Source: Eubacteriaceae bacterium | GTDB lineage: Bacteria > Bacillota > Clostridia > Eubacteriales > Alkalibacteraceae | Length of the DNA: 6,904 bases | NCBI GenBank assembly: GCA_003446375.1 | Contig: DMAW01000133.1 | Span: 1 to 6,904 of the forward strand | Direction: 5' to 3' | In this document: piece after piece, positions 1-6,424 of the stretch | Layout: every line of letters starts with the position of its first letter | Position numbering within the stretch: position 1 is the first letter of the stretch | Translations under genes and position numbers: made by a program | The notes under the pieces: generated by a model | Databases searched by the model: none | Seen by the model: the letters and a program-made list of their open reading frames with translations, nothing else | What the model was told of the DNA's origin: nothing

Positions 1-1
1 A

Positions 2-34
2 AAGCAATTCATCGTGTATTGCTTCTAATTAGAA
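2..34. repeat. Hairpin plus adjoining palindrome at the left edge
   Basis: AAGCAAT (2-8) is complementary to ATTGCTT (18-24) around a 9-nt loop. The perfect 12-nt palindrome TTCTAATTAGAA (23-34) abuts it. The hairpin could be the end of an upstream transcription unit, but no clear T-tract follows, so it is a poor intrinsic terminator. The palindrome could equally be an operator. Only the symmetry is seen; the function is unknown. Confidence 0.3.
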
Positions 35-102
35 TTATTGAATAGTAAAATATGACCTATAATAGTTACATCTCAATGGACAAGTTTCTAATATAAAACC
101 AC

Positions 103-132
103 TAGACAAAACTATAATCTATATGATATTAT
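103..132 (+). promoter_or_regulatory. Candidate promoter for the riboswitch-led operon
   Basis: TAGACA (103-108) and TATTAT (127-132) each match the sigma-70/sigma-A hexamers at five of six positions and are separated by 18 nt. Transcription would start near 139, about 35 nt before the aptamer. Competing choices are a perfect TATAAT at 58-63 or 113-118 with poor -35 partners, and TATAAA at 155-160, which would start transcripts just before the aptamer. The region is so AT-rich that several -10-like words are expected by chance, so the exact promoter is uncertain. A promoter somewhere in 58-165 is required if the riboswitch is functional. Confidence 0.35.
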
Positions 133-172
133 TTTTGTATCTAATTGCACTGCATATAAATCTACAGTACAA

Positions 173-254
173 ACTGAGCAGGCGATGAACTTATTAGTAA
201 GTTCATGGGGCTGGGCCTAACTAGGCAGCGGGTAAATATAACTCGTGGGACAGT
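173..254 (+). promoter_or_regulatory. NiCo (czcD-type) riboswitch aptamer
   Basis: The sequence carries the conserved ends of the NiCo class: ACTGAGCAGGC at 173-183 and GTGGGACAGT at 245-254. It folds as the family does. P1 pairs ACTG (173-176) with CAGT (251-254). P2 is a perfect 9-bp stem (185-193 with 198-206, loop TTAG). P3 pairs GCCT (215-218) with AGGC (223-226). P4 pairs CGGGT (229-233) with ACTCG (241-245). The G-rich junction segments GGGGCTGGGC and GCAGCGG are present. The class binds Co2+ and Ni2+ cooperatively at the four-way junction, and later work reported Fe2+ response. It normally precedes metal exporters, which matches the downstream ATPase. The identification rests on recalled consensus, not on a covariance-model search. 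Confidence 0.93.
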
Positions 255-276
255 AATATGTTCCACGGGTTTTTTT
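241..276 (+). terminator. Intrinsic terminator acting as riboswitch expression platform
   Basis: ACTCGTGGGA (241-250) pairs with TTCCACGGGT (261-270), extendable by C251-G260 and A252-T259 to about 12 bp with a six-base loop. A run of seven T (270-276) follows. The 5' arm contains the 3' strand of aptamer stem P4 (241-245) and the start of the 3' strand of P1 (251-254), so aptamer and terminator cannot form together. Metal binding should therefore prevent termination and turn expression on. This is read directly from base complementarity; the switching direction is inferred. Confidence 0.9.
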
Positions 277-343
277 GTACCTATTTTTGGACATATCTGA
301 AGATTGCAATGCCATAGAGCTATCTTTAATATTAAGCGAAAGT

Positions 344-349
344 GGAGGT
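344..349 (+). promoter_or_regulatory. Ribosome binding site fixing the ATPase start at ATG 357
   Basis: GGAGGT lies 7 nt before ATG 357. An in-frame GTG at 342 would give five extra residues, but it overlaps the Shine-Dalgarno sequence itself and has no site of its own, so 357 is the better start. Confidence 0.9.
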
Positions 350-356
350 AACTTTT

Positions 357-2894
357 ATGACAGAACAAAAAATCACTGAGTTGAAGGGGTTGACAACCTC
401 AGAGGCAAAAAAACTTCAGGAGCAGTTTGGAAAGAATGAGCTAGTACCTGAAAAGAAAGAAAATATATTTCATAAAATTTTTCATGTCATTACTGAACCA
501 ATGTTTTTGTTGCTGATAATCGCAGCAGGGGTTTACTTTGTTCTAGGAGAACCTAAGGACGGAGCAATTATGTTAGTATTCGTAGTTGGAATAATTAGCA
601 TCGAGGCAATACAAGAATGGAAAACAGATAAAACATTAAAGGCATTAAAAGATTTATCGGCACCACACATTAAAGTACTACGTGATGGAGAAGAAAAAAC
701 TATAAACAGTTCTGATTTGGTTCCTGGGGATATCATGTATATTGCTGAGGGTGTTAAGATACCAGCAGATGGAACTGTTGTAAGGGCAAGTACGTTATGT
801 GTTGATGAATCATCTCTTACAGGAGAGTCCCTTGGTGTCTGGAAATTAACTAGTGAAAACTATATAAATGAAAATAATGATTATTGGCGCCGTGACTATT
901 GCTATGCTGGAACGCTTGTCACTCAAGGAACTGGAACGATTTTGGTCGATAAAATTGGACTATCAACTGAATATGGAAAGATTGGTAAGGAAATTGCACT
1001 TGCTCCTGTTGGAGATACGCCACTTCAGAAACAGACAGGTAGACTTGTAAAACTGTGTGGTACGATTGCAGCGGTTCTGTTTGTTTTAGTAGGTGTTGTA
1101 ACGTTCTTCAATATCCCTGATCACGCTTTTAAAAGCAGAATTATTGAAAGCATCTTATCAGGTATAACTCTTGCAATGGCAATGATACCAGAGGAGTTTC
1201 CTGTTATTTTAACAGTTTTTTTATCAATGGGAGCATGGAGACTGGCTAAAAAACAATCTCTTGTAAGGAGACTTCCATCAGTTGAGACTCTGGGTGCAGT
1301 TTCTGTGCTCTGTGTCGATAAAACTGGTACTATAACACTAAATAAGATGGCTGTTAGAGAAACCTATAGCAAATCAGGTGACGAAAAATATATATCCAAG
1401 ATAATGGGTATGGGATGTAAATCGGATGCATATGATCCAATGGAAAAAGCTATGATAGCCCGCTGTGAAGAATTGGGTATATCGAAGGATATTCTTTTTG
1501 GTGGACGATTGTTAAAAGAGTATGCCTTCACTGATGAAAATAAAATGATGGGGAATGTGTGGAGAAACGGCAATGATATTGTAGTTGCTGCAAAAGGTTC
1601 TCCAGAAAGAATCCTAACATTATGCAACCTTTCCTCTGAAGAAAGACAGATTGCAGAAGCTAAAATCTACGAAATGTCAAAACAAGGCCTTCGTGTTATA
1701 GCCGTTGGCCAGATGAGTATTAAAATTGAAAATGAAATTCCGGATACTCTCACAGACTGTAGACTGGAGCTTTTGGGAATGGTAGGTCTTGCAGATCCAC
1801 CAAGAGAATCAGTAAAAGAAGATATTAATACCTGTACAAAAGCTGGAGTTCGAGTTGTTATGATTACTGGGGACAACGGAATTACAGCGAGTTCTATAGC
1901 AAAACAAATCAACATGCCTAATAGCGATCACATAATAACTGGTGATGAACTCAGTGAAATGAGTGATGACGAACTGAGAGAAAAAGTGAAAGATGTTAGT
2001 ATCTTTTCACGTGTTCTTCCTGAACACAAGATGAGGATTGTCAAAGCATTTAAAGAAAATGGTGAAGTTGTAGCTATGACAGGAGATGGTGTCAACGATG
2101 CACCAGCATTAAAATATGCTGATATTGGAATAGCAATGGGTAAACGAGGTTCCGAAGTTTCTAGGGAAGCAGCGGATTTGATACTTCTAGATGATAATTT
2201 TTCAACCATTGTGGATACCATCAAGGATGGTAGGCGAATATATGACAACATTAAAAAGGCGGTTGGTTATGTATTTACTATCCATATTCCAATAGCATTT
2301 GCTTCATTGCTAGCACCTTTAATGGGAATAAGTCCCACAAGCCTTTTGCTACTTCCGTTGCATGTAGTTTTACTTGAACTTGTAATTGATCCAACGTGTT
2401 CAATTGTTTTGGAGCGCCAGCCAGCAGAACGTGATATTATGCAAAGACCGCCACGAAATCCAAAAGAAAAGCTTTTAACGGCTAAAATGCTATCTAAGAG
2501 TGTCATGCAAGGATTAGTGATCTTCGGAGCATCTTTTGCAACATACTACAATTTTATAAATATGTATCCAGAAAATGTGCCACTTGCAAGAACAATGGGA
2601 TTGAGCATTATATTCCTATCTAATGTACTGCTTGTACAAGTAAACAGTTCAAATACAGATTTTGCTATAAGAACTTTTATCAGACAGATAAAGGATAGAG
2701 TAATGTGGGCAGTAATTATTGGCACATTATTGGGACTGTTAGTTATGCTCTATACGCCAATTAGCGGATTCTTGAAATTGACATCTTTATCATCAGAGCA
2801 ATTGTTGCTTGCAGCAGGAATTTCATGTATAGCGGTTCTGTGGTATGAGTTGATTAAACTAGGCAAACTCGTGATTCTGAACAAAAGTAAATAA
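357..2894 (+). CDS. P2-like cation-transporting P-type ATPase, probable transition-metal exporter
   Basis: This 845-residue membrane pump couples ATP hydrolysis, through an aspartyl-phosphate, to cation export. Visible in order: a Cation_ATPase_N-like segment (about 10-35); M1/M2 helices (about 45-95); actuator motif TGES (155-158); M4 motif PEEFP (278-282); phosphorylation motif DKTGT with Asp321; nucleotide-domain KGSPE (413-417); TGDN (504-507); TGDGVNDAP from 575; then M5 (His643), M6 (Glu674, Asp678, Cys681) and further C-terminal helices. There is no heavy-metal-binding domain and no CPx motif, so it is not a P1B pump. The PPRNPKE segment after M6 resembles Ca2+-ATPases. Length is normal for P2-type pumps and the frame is intact. 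The NiCo riboswitch upstream argues for Fe2+, Co2+ or Ni2+ rather than Ca2+. The family is certain; the substrate is inferred from the riboswitch and ion-site residues. Confidence 0.95.
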   Translation: MTEQKITELKGLTTSEAKKLQEQFGKNELVPEKKENIFHKIFHVITEPMFLLLIIAAGVYFVLGEPKDGAIMLVFVVGIISIEAIQEWKTDKTLKALKDLSAPHIKVLRDGEEKTINSSDLVPGDIMYIAEGVKIPADGTVVRASTLCVDESSLTGESLGVWKLTSENYINENNDYWRRDYCYAGTLVTQGTGTILVDKIGLSTEYGKIGKEIALAPVGDTPLQKQTGRLVKLCGTIAAVLFVLVGVVTFFNIPDHAFKSRIIESILSGITLAMAMIPEEFPVILTVFLSMGAWRLAKKQSLVRRLPSVETLGAVSVLCVDKTGTITLNKMAVRETYSKSGDEKYISKIMGMGCKSDAYDPMEKAMIARCEELGISKDILFGGRLLKEYAFTDENKMMGNVWRNGNDIVVAAKGSPERILTLCNLSSEERQIAEAKIYEMSKQGLRVIAVGQMSIKIENEIPDTLTDCRLELLGMVGLADPPRESVKEDINTCTKAGVRVVMITGDNGITASSIAKQINMPNSDHIITGDELSEMSDDELREKVKDVSIFSRVLPEHKMRIVKAFKENGEVVAMTGDGVNDAPALKYADIGIAMGKRGSEVSREAADLILLDDNFSTIVDTIKDGRRIYDNIKKAVGYVFTIHIPIAFASLLAPLMGISPTSLLLLPLHVVLLELVIDPTCSIVLERQPAERDIMQRPPRNPKEKLLTAKMLSKSVMQGLVIFGASFATYYNFINMYPENVPLARTMGLSIIFLSNVLLVQVNSSNTDFAIRTFIRQIKDRVMWAVIIGTLLGLLVMLYTPISGFLKLTSLSSEQLLLAAGISCIAVLWYELIKLGKLVILNKSK

Positions 2895-2943
2895 TGGTCA
2901 AATAGGAACATAAAACAAATACTGAATAAAGGGGAGTAAGATT

Positions 2944-3306
2944 ATGAGTTTCTTTTCAAAGTCTTCAAAAAAAGGTCATTACAAAAATGGTAATCATGGA
3001 AGCGCCCACTATCAGAAAAAAGGTATTCTAGGTGGTATCTTTGATATGTTAGCATCTAGAAGTCATTCGGGTGGTCATTATAATGACTATAGAAATCAAC
3101 ACAATGATCCAAGACAGAGTCAAGCTATTCTCAACCAAGGTTCATTACAATGTAGCAAGTGTAGTAGAAATATACCAGCGGGTTCAAAGTTTTGTCTGAA
3201 TTGCGGTGAGCAGGTTAAAGTGGAATTGTATTGCCAAAATTGCGGTGGAAAAATGCCGCCCAATGCTAAATTCTGTAACAATTGCGGAAATAAACTGAAT
3301 GGTTAA
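2944..3306 (+). CDS. Small His-rich double zinc-ribbon protein
   Basis: This 120-residue soluble protein starts at ATG 2944, 7 nt after GGGGAG (2931-2936) and 49 nt after the ATPase stop. The N-terminal half is basic and rich in Gly, Asn and His (His12, 18, 22, 41, 45, 53), with a short hydrophobic stretch near 28-37. The C-terminal half holds two CxxC-x10-CxxC zinc ribbons: Cys70/73/84/87 and Cys97/100/111/114, each ending in a CxNCG-like knuckle. No enzyme domain or signal peptide is visible. Its place between a metal pump and a kinase suggests a metal-binding adaptor or a regulatory partner, possibly a Zn or Fe buffer. Zinc-ribbon proteins of this shape occur widely with varied roles, so function is open. 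The frame overlaps the next gene by 8 nt. Confidence 0.9.
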   Translation: MSFFSKSSKKGHYKNGNHGSAHYQKKGILGGIFDMLASRSHSGGHYNDYRNQHNDPRQSQAILNQGSLQCSKCSRNIPAGSKFCLNCGEQVKVELYCQNCGGKMPPNAKFCNNCGNKLNG

Positions 3307-4036
3307 GCTGATACAATGCTTTAGAAATTTAAAGTATCGTGGGAAAAAATATGGGGAATATACAATTGAAGAGATAGCTGGTGAAGGAAGATATGGCATG
3401 TGCTTTCATGCTAAAAATGACCTTCAAAAAAATGTTGTTCTCAAAAGATTCAAACCCAGCATCTTTGCACGTAATTCAACTAATAATGTACATGAAGCAG
3501 TGATTCTTTCAAAGCTCAGGGATTCTAGAATTCCTGAGCTTCTTGGGGTTATAAATGAGAAATCATTCTATGCGTTTGTATTAGAGTTGAAACCGGGGAC
3601 GACATTGAAAGATATGATATTCATACATAATCATAAATTTTCAGATGAGGAAATATACGCTATTGGTATCAAATTGATTCAAATTATTATGTATTTGCAT
3701 GAAAATGGTATTGTTCATAGGGATATACGGATTCCCAATGTCCTCATCGATCAAGAGGATGTATACCTCATTGATTTCGGTTTAGCTCGCTTTGAGGATG
3801 GCAACTCTTATAGGTATGATATGGATTACTCATATTTGGGAGACTTGCTTCTCTATCTGATTTATTCTTCTTTTCAAAAGAAAGATAAGAACAGACAACC
3901 GTGGCATGAGGAATTGTCACTAAAAAAGGATCAAAAGCAATTTTTAATGAGATTATTGGGCCTTGATGTTATATATACAAGCCTAACCGAAATTGAGGCG
4001 GATTTTATCAATGCTTTTGATATTACAAGGGGTTAG
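3299..4036 (+). CDS. Compact Ser/Thr protein-kinase-like protein
   Basis: This 245-residue cytosolic protein has a eukaryotic-type kinase fold. Visible: glycine loop GEGRYG (28-33), beta-3 Lys49 in VVLKRF, alpha-C Glu66, catalytic loop HRDIRIPN (His140-Asp142, Asn147) and DFG (159-161). The catalytic-loop Lys of HRDLKxxN is Arg144. After DFG the chain goes quickly to a DYSYLGDLLLYLIYS helix with no APE motif, as in small bacterial kinases related to Bacillus YabT/YrzF. There is no membrane helix or PASTA domain. All ATP- and Mg-binding residues remain, so activity is plausible. ATG 3299 lies inside the end of the zinc-ribbon gene (8-nt overlap) with only a weak GGA upstream, pointing to translational coupling and a possible functional pair. 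A lipid- or small-molecule-kinase role cannot be excluded. Confidence 0.88.
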   Translation: MVKLIQCFRNLKYRGKKYGEYTIEEIAGEGRYGMCFHAKNDLQKNVVLKRFKPSIFARNSTNNVHEAVILSKLRDSRIPELLGVINEKSFYAFVLELKPGTTLKDMIFIHNHKFSDEEIYAIGIKLIQIIMYLHENGIVHRDIRIPNVLIDQEDVYLIDFGLARFEDGNSYRYDMDYSYLGDLLLYLIYSSFQKKDKNRQPWHEELSLKKDQKQFLMRLLGLDVIYTSLTEIEADFINAFDITRG

Positions 4037-4074
4037 TATAGCCAGAAGCAAACTCAAGCTTGAATTAATGATAA

Positions 4075-4082
4075 AAGGATGG
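4075..4082 (+). promoter_or_regulatory. Ribosome binding site fixing the TTG 4089 start
   Basis: AAGGATGG ends 6 nt before TTG 4089. The earlier in-frame ATG codons at 3993 and 4068 lack such a site and would add residues before the receiver-domain beta strand. Confidence 0.7.
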
Positions 4083-4088
4083 ATAAGG

Positions 4089-4757
4089 TTGAAAATTTTA
4101 ATTGTTGAAGATGAAATAAATATAGCGGAATTTATTAAACTGGAACTCGAACACGAAGGGTATGAAACAGACATTGCATATGATGGTAGAGAAGCATTGA
4201 ATAAAGCAAAAAAAGATAAATTTGATGTTATTATACTTGATGTTATGATTCCATATATTAATGGAGTTGATATCTGCAAAAAAGTGAGAGAGTTTTCAAA
4301 TATACCAATTATTATGCTTACTGCAAAGAGTGACCTTACAGATAAAGTCTTAGGATTAGACAGTGGTGCAAATGACTATATTACAAAACCGTTCCGAATT
4401 GAAGAACTTTTTGCTCGAATTCGTGTAGTGACAAGAAGTCAAAATCAAAACTTAAATAAATTATCCGTTGGAAAGATTACTATATGTACGGATAGTTATC
4501 AAGTATTTCTAGAGGAGAAAGAAATAAGCTTGACTAAAAAAGAGTATGATTTGCTATATCAGCTAGTTCTAAACAAAAACATCGTAATGAGTCGTGAAAA
4601 GCTTTTACAAAATGTTTGGGATGAGAATTATTACGGTGATAGCAATGTTGTTGATGTCACAATTAAGCACTTAAGAACTAAAATTTTCGATGATAAGAGT
4701 ACAATTATCAATACTATCCGTGGTATAGGCTATGTCATAAAGGATGTGAAAGATTGA
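4089..4757 (+). CDS. OmpR/PhoB-family response regulator
   Basis: This 222-residue cytosolic transcription factor starts at TTG. The receiver domain (about 1-115) shows acidic residues Glu7/Asp8, phospho-acceptor Asp51 in ILDVM, switch Thr78 in MLTAK and Lys100 in YITKPF. The C-terminal winged helix (about 125-222) has the usual SLTKKEYDLL helix, the VWDENYYGDSNVVDVTIKHLR recognition region and a closing RGIGYVI hairpin. Once phosphorylated by the sensor kinase immediately downstream, it should bind direct repeats at target promoters. An open frame extends upstream to 3993 inside the kinase gene, but the ribosome site and domain boundary favour 4089. It lies 52 nt after the kinase gene with no terminator between, so probably in the same transcript. 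The regulon is unknown; metal-stress genes are a natural guess from context. Confidence 0.95.
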   Translation: MKILIVEDEINIAEFIKLELEHEGYETDIAYDGREALNKAKKDKFDVIILDVMIPYINGVDICKKVREFSNIPIIMLTAKSDLTDKVLGLDSGANDYITKPFRIEELFARIRVVTRSQNQNLNKLSVGKITICTDSYQVFLEEKEISLTKKEYDLLYQLVLNKNIVMSREKLLQNVWDENYYGDSNVVDVTIKHLRTKIFDDKSTIINTIRGIGYVIKDVKD

Positions 4758-6100
4758 ATTTAGTGAAGAATTTCTCAATAACTAAACGTATGACATTTGT
4801 TTTTGCATTTATGTTCTCAATAACATTATTTTGTTTAAGTGCATGTGTTTTGTATAGCGTTGAGTTGTATCAATTCTTTTCTGCGCATAATGATATTGAA
4901 ACTACAAAAAAATACATACTCACTGATAGTATTAAACTATCAGACTTAGAGAAGGGTGAAGCGCTTTATTCTAGAAAGGATATTTTAGTTGAAATTAGGA
5001 ACAAAGATGGCATATTGTTTAAGACCACTGCATTCATTGACGGCATAGAACACTCATTGATTCCATATGATCGAATAATAGTAAAAGAACTTGATGATGA
5101 AGATTTTTTAATTGAAAAAACTAAATGTATCATTCAGGATATCACATATGACGCCATAATAATTAAAGATTTACATGATGAAAAAGTCTTTCTAAAAATT
5201 TTATTCAGTATTTTAGCTTTGGTAGATCTCATTGGCATAATGATTGCGTTGATATCAGGGTACATTTTTGCCAAGAAGGCTTTGAAACCTATTGATATTA
5301 TTATAAAAACCTCAAAAAAGATTTCATCTAAAGGATTGTCAGAAAGGATACCTTTGCCAGAATGTCGAGATGAACTTTATGAACTTTCATTAGTTCTGAA
5401 TAATATGGCAGATAAACTTGAATGCATATTTAATAAACAAGCTCAATTTGTATCAGATGCTTCTCATGAGTTAAAGACGCCATTGGCTGCAATTATAGGA
5501 CATGCAAGTCTAATTTCAAGATGGGGAAAAGATGATCGAGAGGTATTAGAAAAGTCAATATTAGCTATTACAACAGAAGCTGAATATATGGAAAATTTAA
5601 TTACAAAGCTTTTATATTTAGCAAAAATTGACAATGAAAAGGCAGTGAGGATTGAGCAGTTTAATTTGTCAGAATTAATAACTACAATTTACAATGATAT
5701 TTCCGTATGTCATGAAAATTTCGAAATTACATGTGCATGTGAGCCTAATGTACAAATCAATACTGACAAGGCGATGACAAAGCAGCTGATTCTTATATTA
5801 CTGGATAATGCATTGAAATTCACAGATTCAAATGGCACCATAGCGATTAACTGCATTAGTAACGATGATAAAGTTGTTTTAGAAATTATTGATTCAGGTT
5901 GTGGAATGAGTGAGAATGAGCTTGCATTAATATTTGATCGTTTTTACACAAATGACAAAGCAAGAAATAGGACTTCTAGTGGCAATGGTCTTGGATTATC
6001 AATTGCTAAAGAAATTTGTGAACTTCTAAGTTTAGAAATCAAAGTTTCCTCAATACTTAATGAAGGTAGTAAATTTCAATTGATTTTCCCCAAACTTTAA
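4754..6100 (+). CDS. HisKA-type membrane sensor histidine kinase
   Basis: This 448-residue protein has two membrane helices (about 14-36 and 149-173) flanking an extracytoplasmic domain of about 110 residues, then HAMP (about 174-226), HisKA with phospho-acceptor His238 in SHELKTP, and the ATPase domain with N-box Asn352, G1 DSGCG (380-384), an FDRFY F-box and G2 GNGLGL (410-415). All catalytic motifs are present. The sensor domain has no recognised fold by eye but carries an acidic patch KELDDEDF (111-118). It starts at TTG 4754, overlapping the regulator's TGA by 4 nt, with AAAGGA at 4739-4744; a GTG at 4763 is the alternative. It is the cognate partner of the preceding regulator. Which signal it detects is unknown; external metal or metal-induced envelope stress is inferred from the operon. 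Confidence 0.95.
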   Translation: MNLVKNFSITKRMTFVFAFMFSITLFCLSACVLYSVELYQFFSAHNDIETTKKYILTDSIKLSDLEKGEALYSRKDILVEIRNKDGILFKTTAFIDGIEHSLIPYDRIIVKELDDEDFLIEKTKCIIQDITYDAIIIKDLHDEKVFLKILFSILALVDLIGIMIALISGYIFAKKALKPIDIIIKTSKKISSKGLSERIPLPECRDELYELSLVLNNMADKLECIFNKQAQFVSDASHELKTPLAAIIGHASLISRWGKDDREVLEKSILAITTEAEYMENLITKLLYLAKIDNEKAVRIEQFNLSELITTIYNDISVCHENFEITCACEPNVQINTDKAMTKQLILILLDNALKFTDSNGTIAINCISNDDKVVLEIIDSGCGMSENELALIFDRFYTNDKARNRTSSGNGLGLSIAKEICELLSLEIKVSSILNEGSKFQLIFPKL

Positions 6101-6227
6101 TCTGTTTTTCATTTTTAAAAATTACAATTAGATCATTAAATTGGGTAGTGTAAAGTAGGATATGAAAAACCACACTAAAAGAAATATCCCCCACAATGGA
6201 TAGGAAATCCAAAATTAGGTTGGCAAA

Positions 6228-6271
6228 CCTCAGCACGCCGCTCTTGACGGCAACACAAATCAATGCTGAGG
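6228..6271. repeat. Stem-loop CCTCAGCA/TGCTGAGG with inner GCCG/CGGC
   Basis: CCTCAGCA (6228-6235) is perfectly complementary to TGCTGAGG (6264-6271). Within it GCCG (6237-6240) pairs with CGGC (6248-6251). A smaller hairpin AGGTT-GGCA-AACCT (6217-6230) sits just to the left and shares bases with it. This fold is an alternative to the larger palindrome, because it reuses 6241-6267. Confidence 0.65.
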
Positions 6272-6363
6272 AAGAAATACGACGGCGAGAAACTCAAGAA
6301 CAGAACTTTTATCACGTCGTATGCCCGGCATTGTAGCATTGATTGGTATTTAGCCCTCAAGAG
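6241..6363. repeat. Imperfect palindrome of about 120 bp
   Basis: Three co-nested perfect arms are seen. CTCTTGA (6241-6247) pairs with TCAAGAG (6357-6363), and GGC 6249-6251 with GCC 6353-6355 extends this arm. AATCAATGCT (6258-6267) pairs with AGCATTGATT (6335-6344). ATACGACG (6277-6284) pairs with CGTCGTAT (6315-6322). Scattered extra pairs link the arms, leaving a loop of about 30 nt (6285-6314). On either strand the transcript would fold into one long stem. It lies downstream of the transposase on the minus strand, so it may act as a 3' structure, an insulator against readthrough, or a DNA substrate of the element. Confidence 0.7.
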
Positions 6364-6423
6364 TAAACCGAAATCAACGATTTCGGCGGCTTTGATACTC
6401 CGGCTCAAAATCTAAGAACAGAA
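6296..6423. repeat. 10-bp direct repeat pair AAGAACAGAA
   Basis: AAGAACAGAA occurs at 6296-6305 and again at 6414-6423, 118 bp apart. The second copy lies just downstream of the transposase stop codon. It could be a protein-binding repeat or chance in A-rich DNA. Confidence 0.35.
6368..6386 (-). terminator. Perfect 8-bp hairpin, possible transposase terminator
   Basis: CCGAAATC (6368-6375) pairs perfectly with GATTTCGG (6379-6386) across a 3-base loop. On the minus strand it lies about 40 nt past the transposase stop and is followed by TTTACTCTTG, a poor U-tract. It may be a weak terminator or another structural element of the insertion-sequence end. Confidence 0.4.
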
Positions 6424-6424
6424 G

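Larger units (their letters stand above)
6101..6424. other. Gene-free stretch between sensor kinase and transposase
   Basis: About 320 bp with no credible gene. The first part (6101-6180) is very AT-rich, with palindrome ATTTTTAAAAAT (6111-6122) and a 6-bp inverted repeat TAGTGT (6146-6151)/ACACTA (6172-6177). No proper terminator for the upstream operon is seen. From about 6180 the composition becomes less AT-rich and is packed with inverted repeats, listed separately. The change probably marks the edge of the mobile element carrying the transposase. Short frames in both directions lack ribosome sites and recognisable domains. Confidence 0.6.

Noticed and set aside
342..356. GTG 342 as the start of the ATPase
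   Set aside because: It overlaps the GGAGGT ribosome site that serves ATG 357 and has none of its own.
1928..2251. 107-residue minus-strand frame inside the ATPase gene
   Set aside because: Low-complexity Ser-rich translation antisense to conserved P-type ATPase motifs; a shadow frame.
4054..4063. Palindrome TCAAGCTTGA between kinase and regulator genes
   Set aside because: Only 10 nt and unsupported by other signals; likely chance.
3993..4088. N-terminal extension of the response regulator from ATG 3993 or 4068
   Set aside because: No ribosome site there; the extra residues precede the receiver fold and mostly lie inside the kinase gene.
6146..6177. TAGTGT/ACACTA as terminator of the metal operon
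   Set aside because: Six base pairs with a 20-nt loop and no T-tract.
6196..6336. 46-codon plus-strand frame in the structured region
   Set aside because: No ribosome site, no known motif, and it spans the hairpins.
6175..6408. 77-residue minus-strand frame downstream of the transposase
   Set aside because: No ribosome site or recognisable domain, and it lies across the inverted repeats; better explained as noncoding element end.
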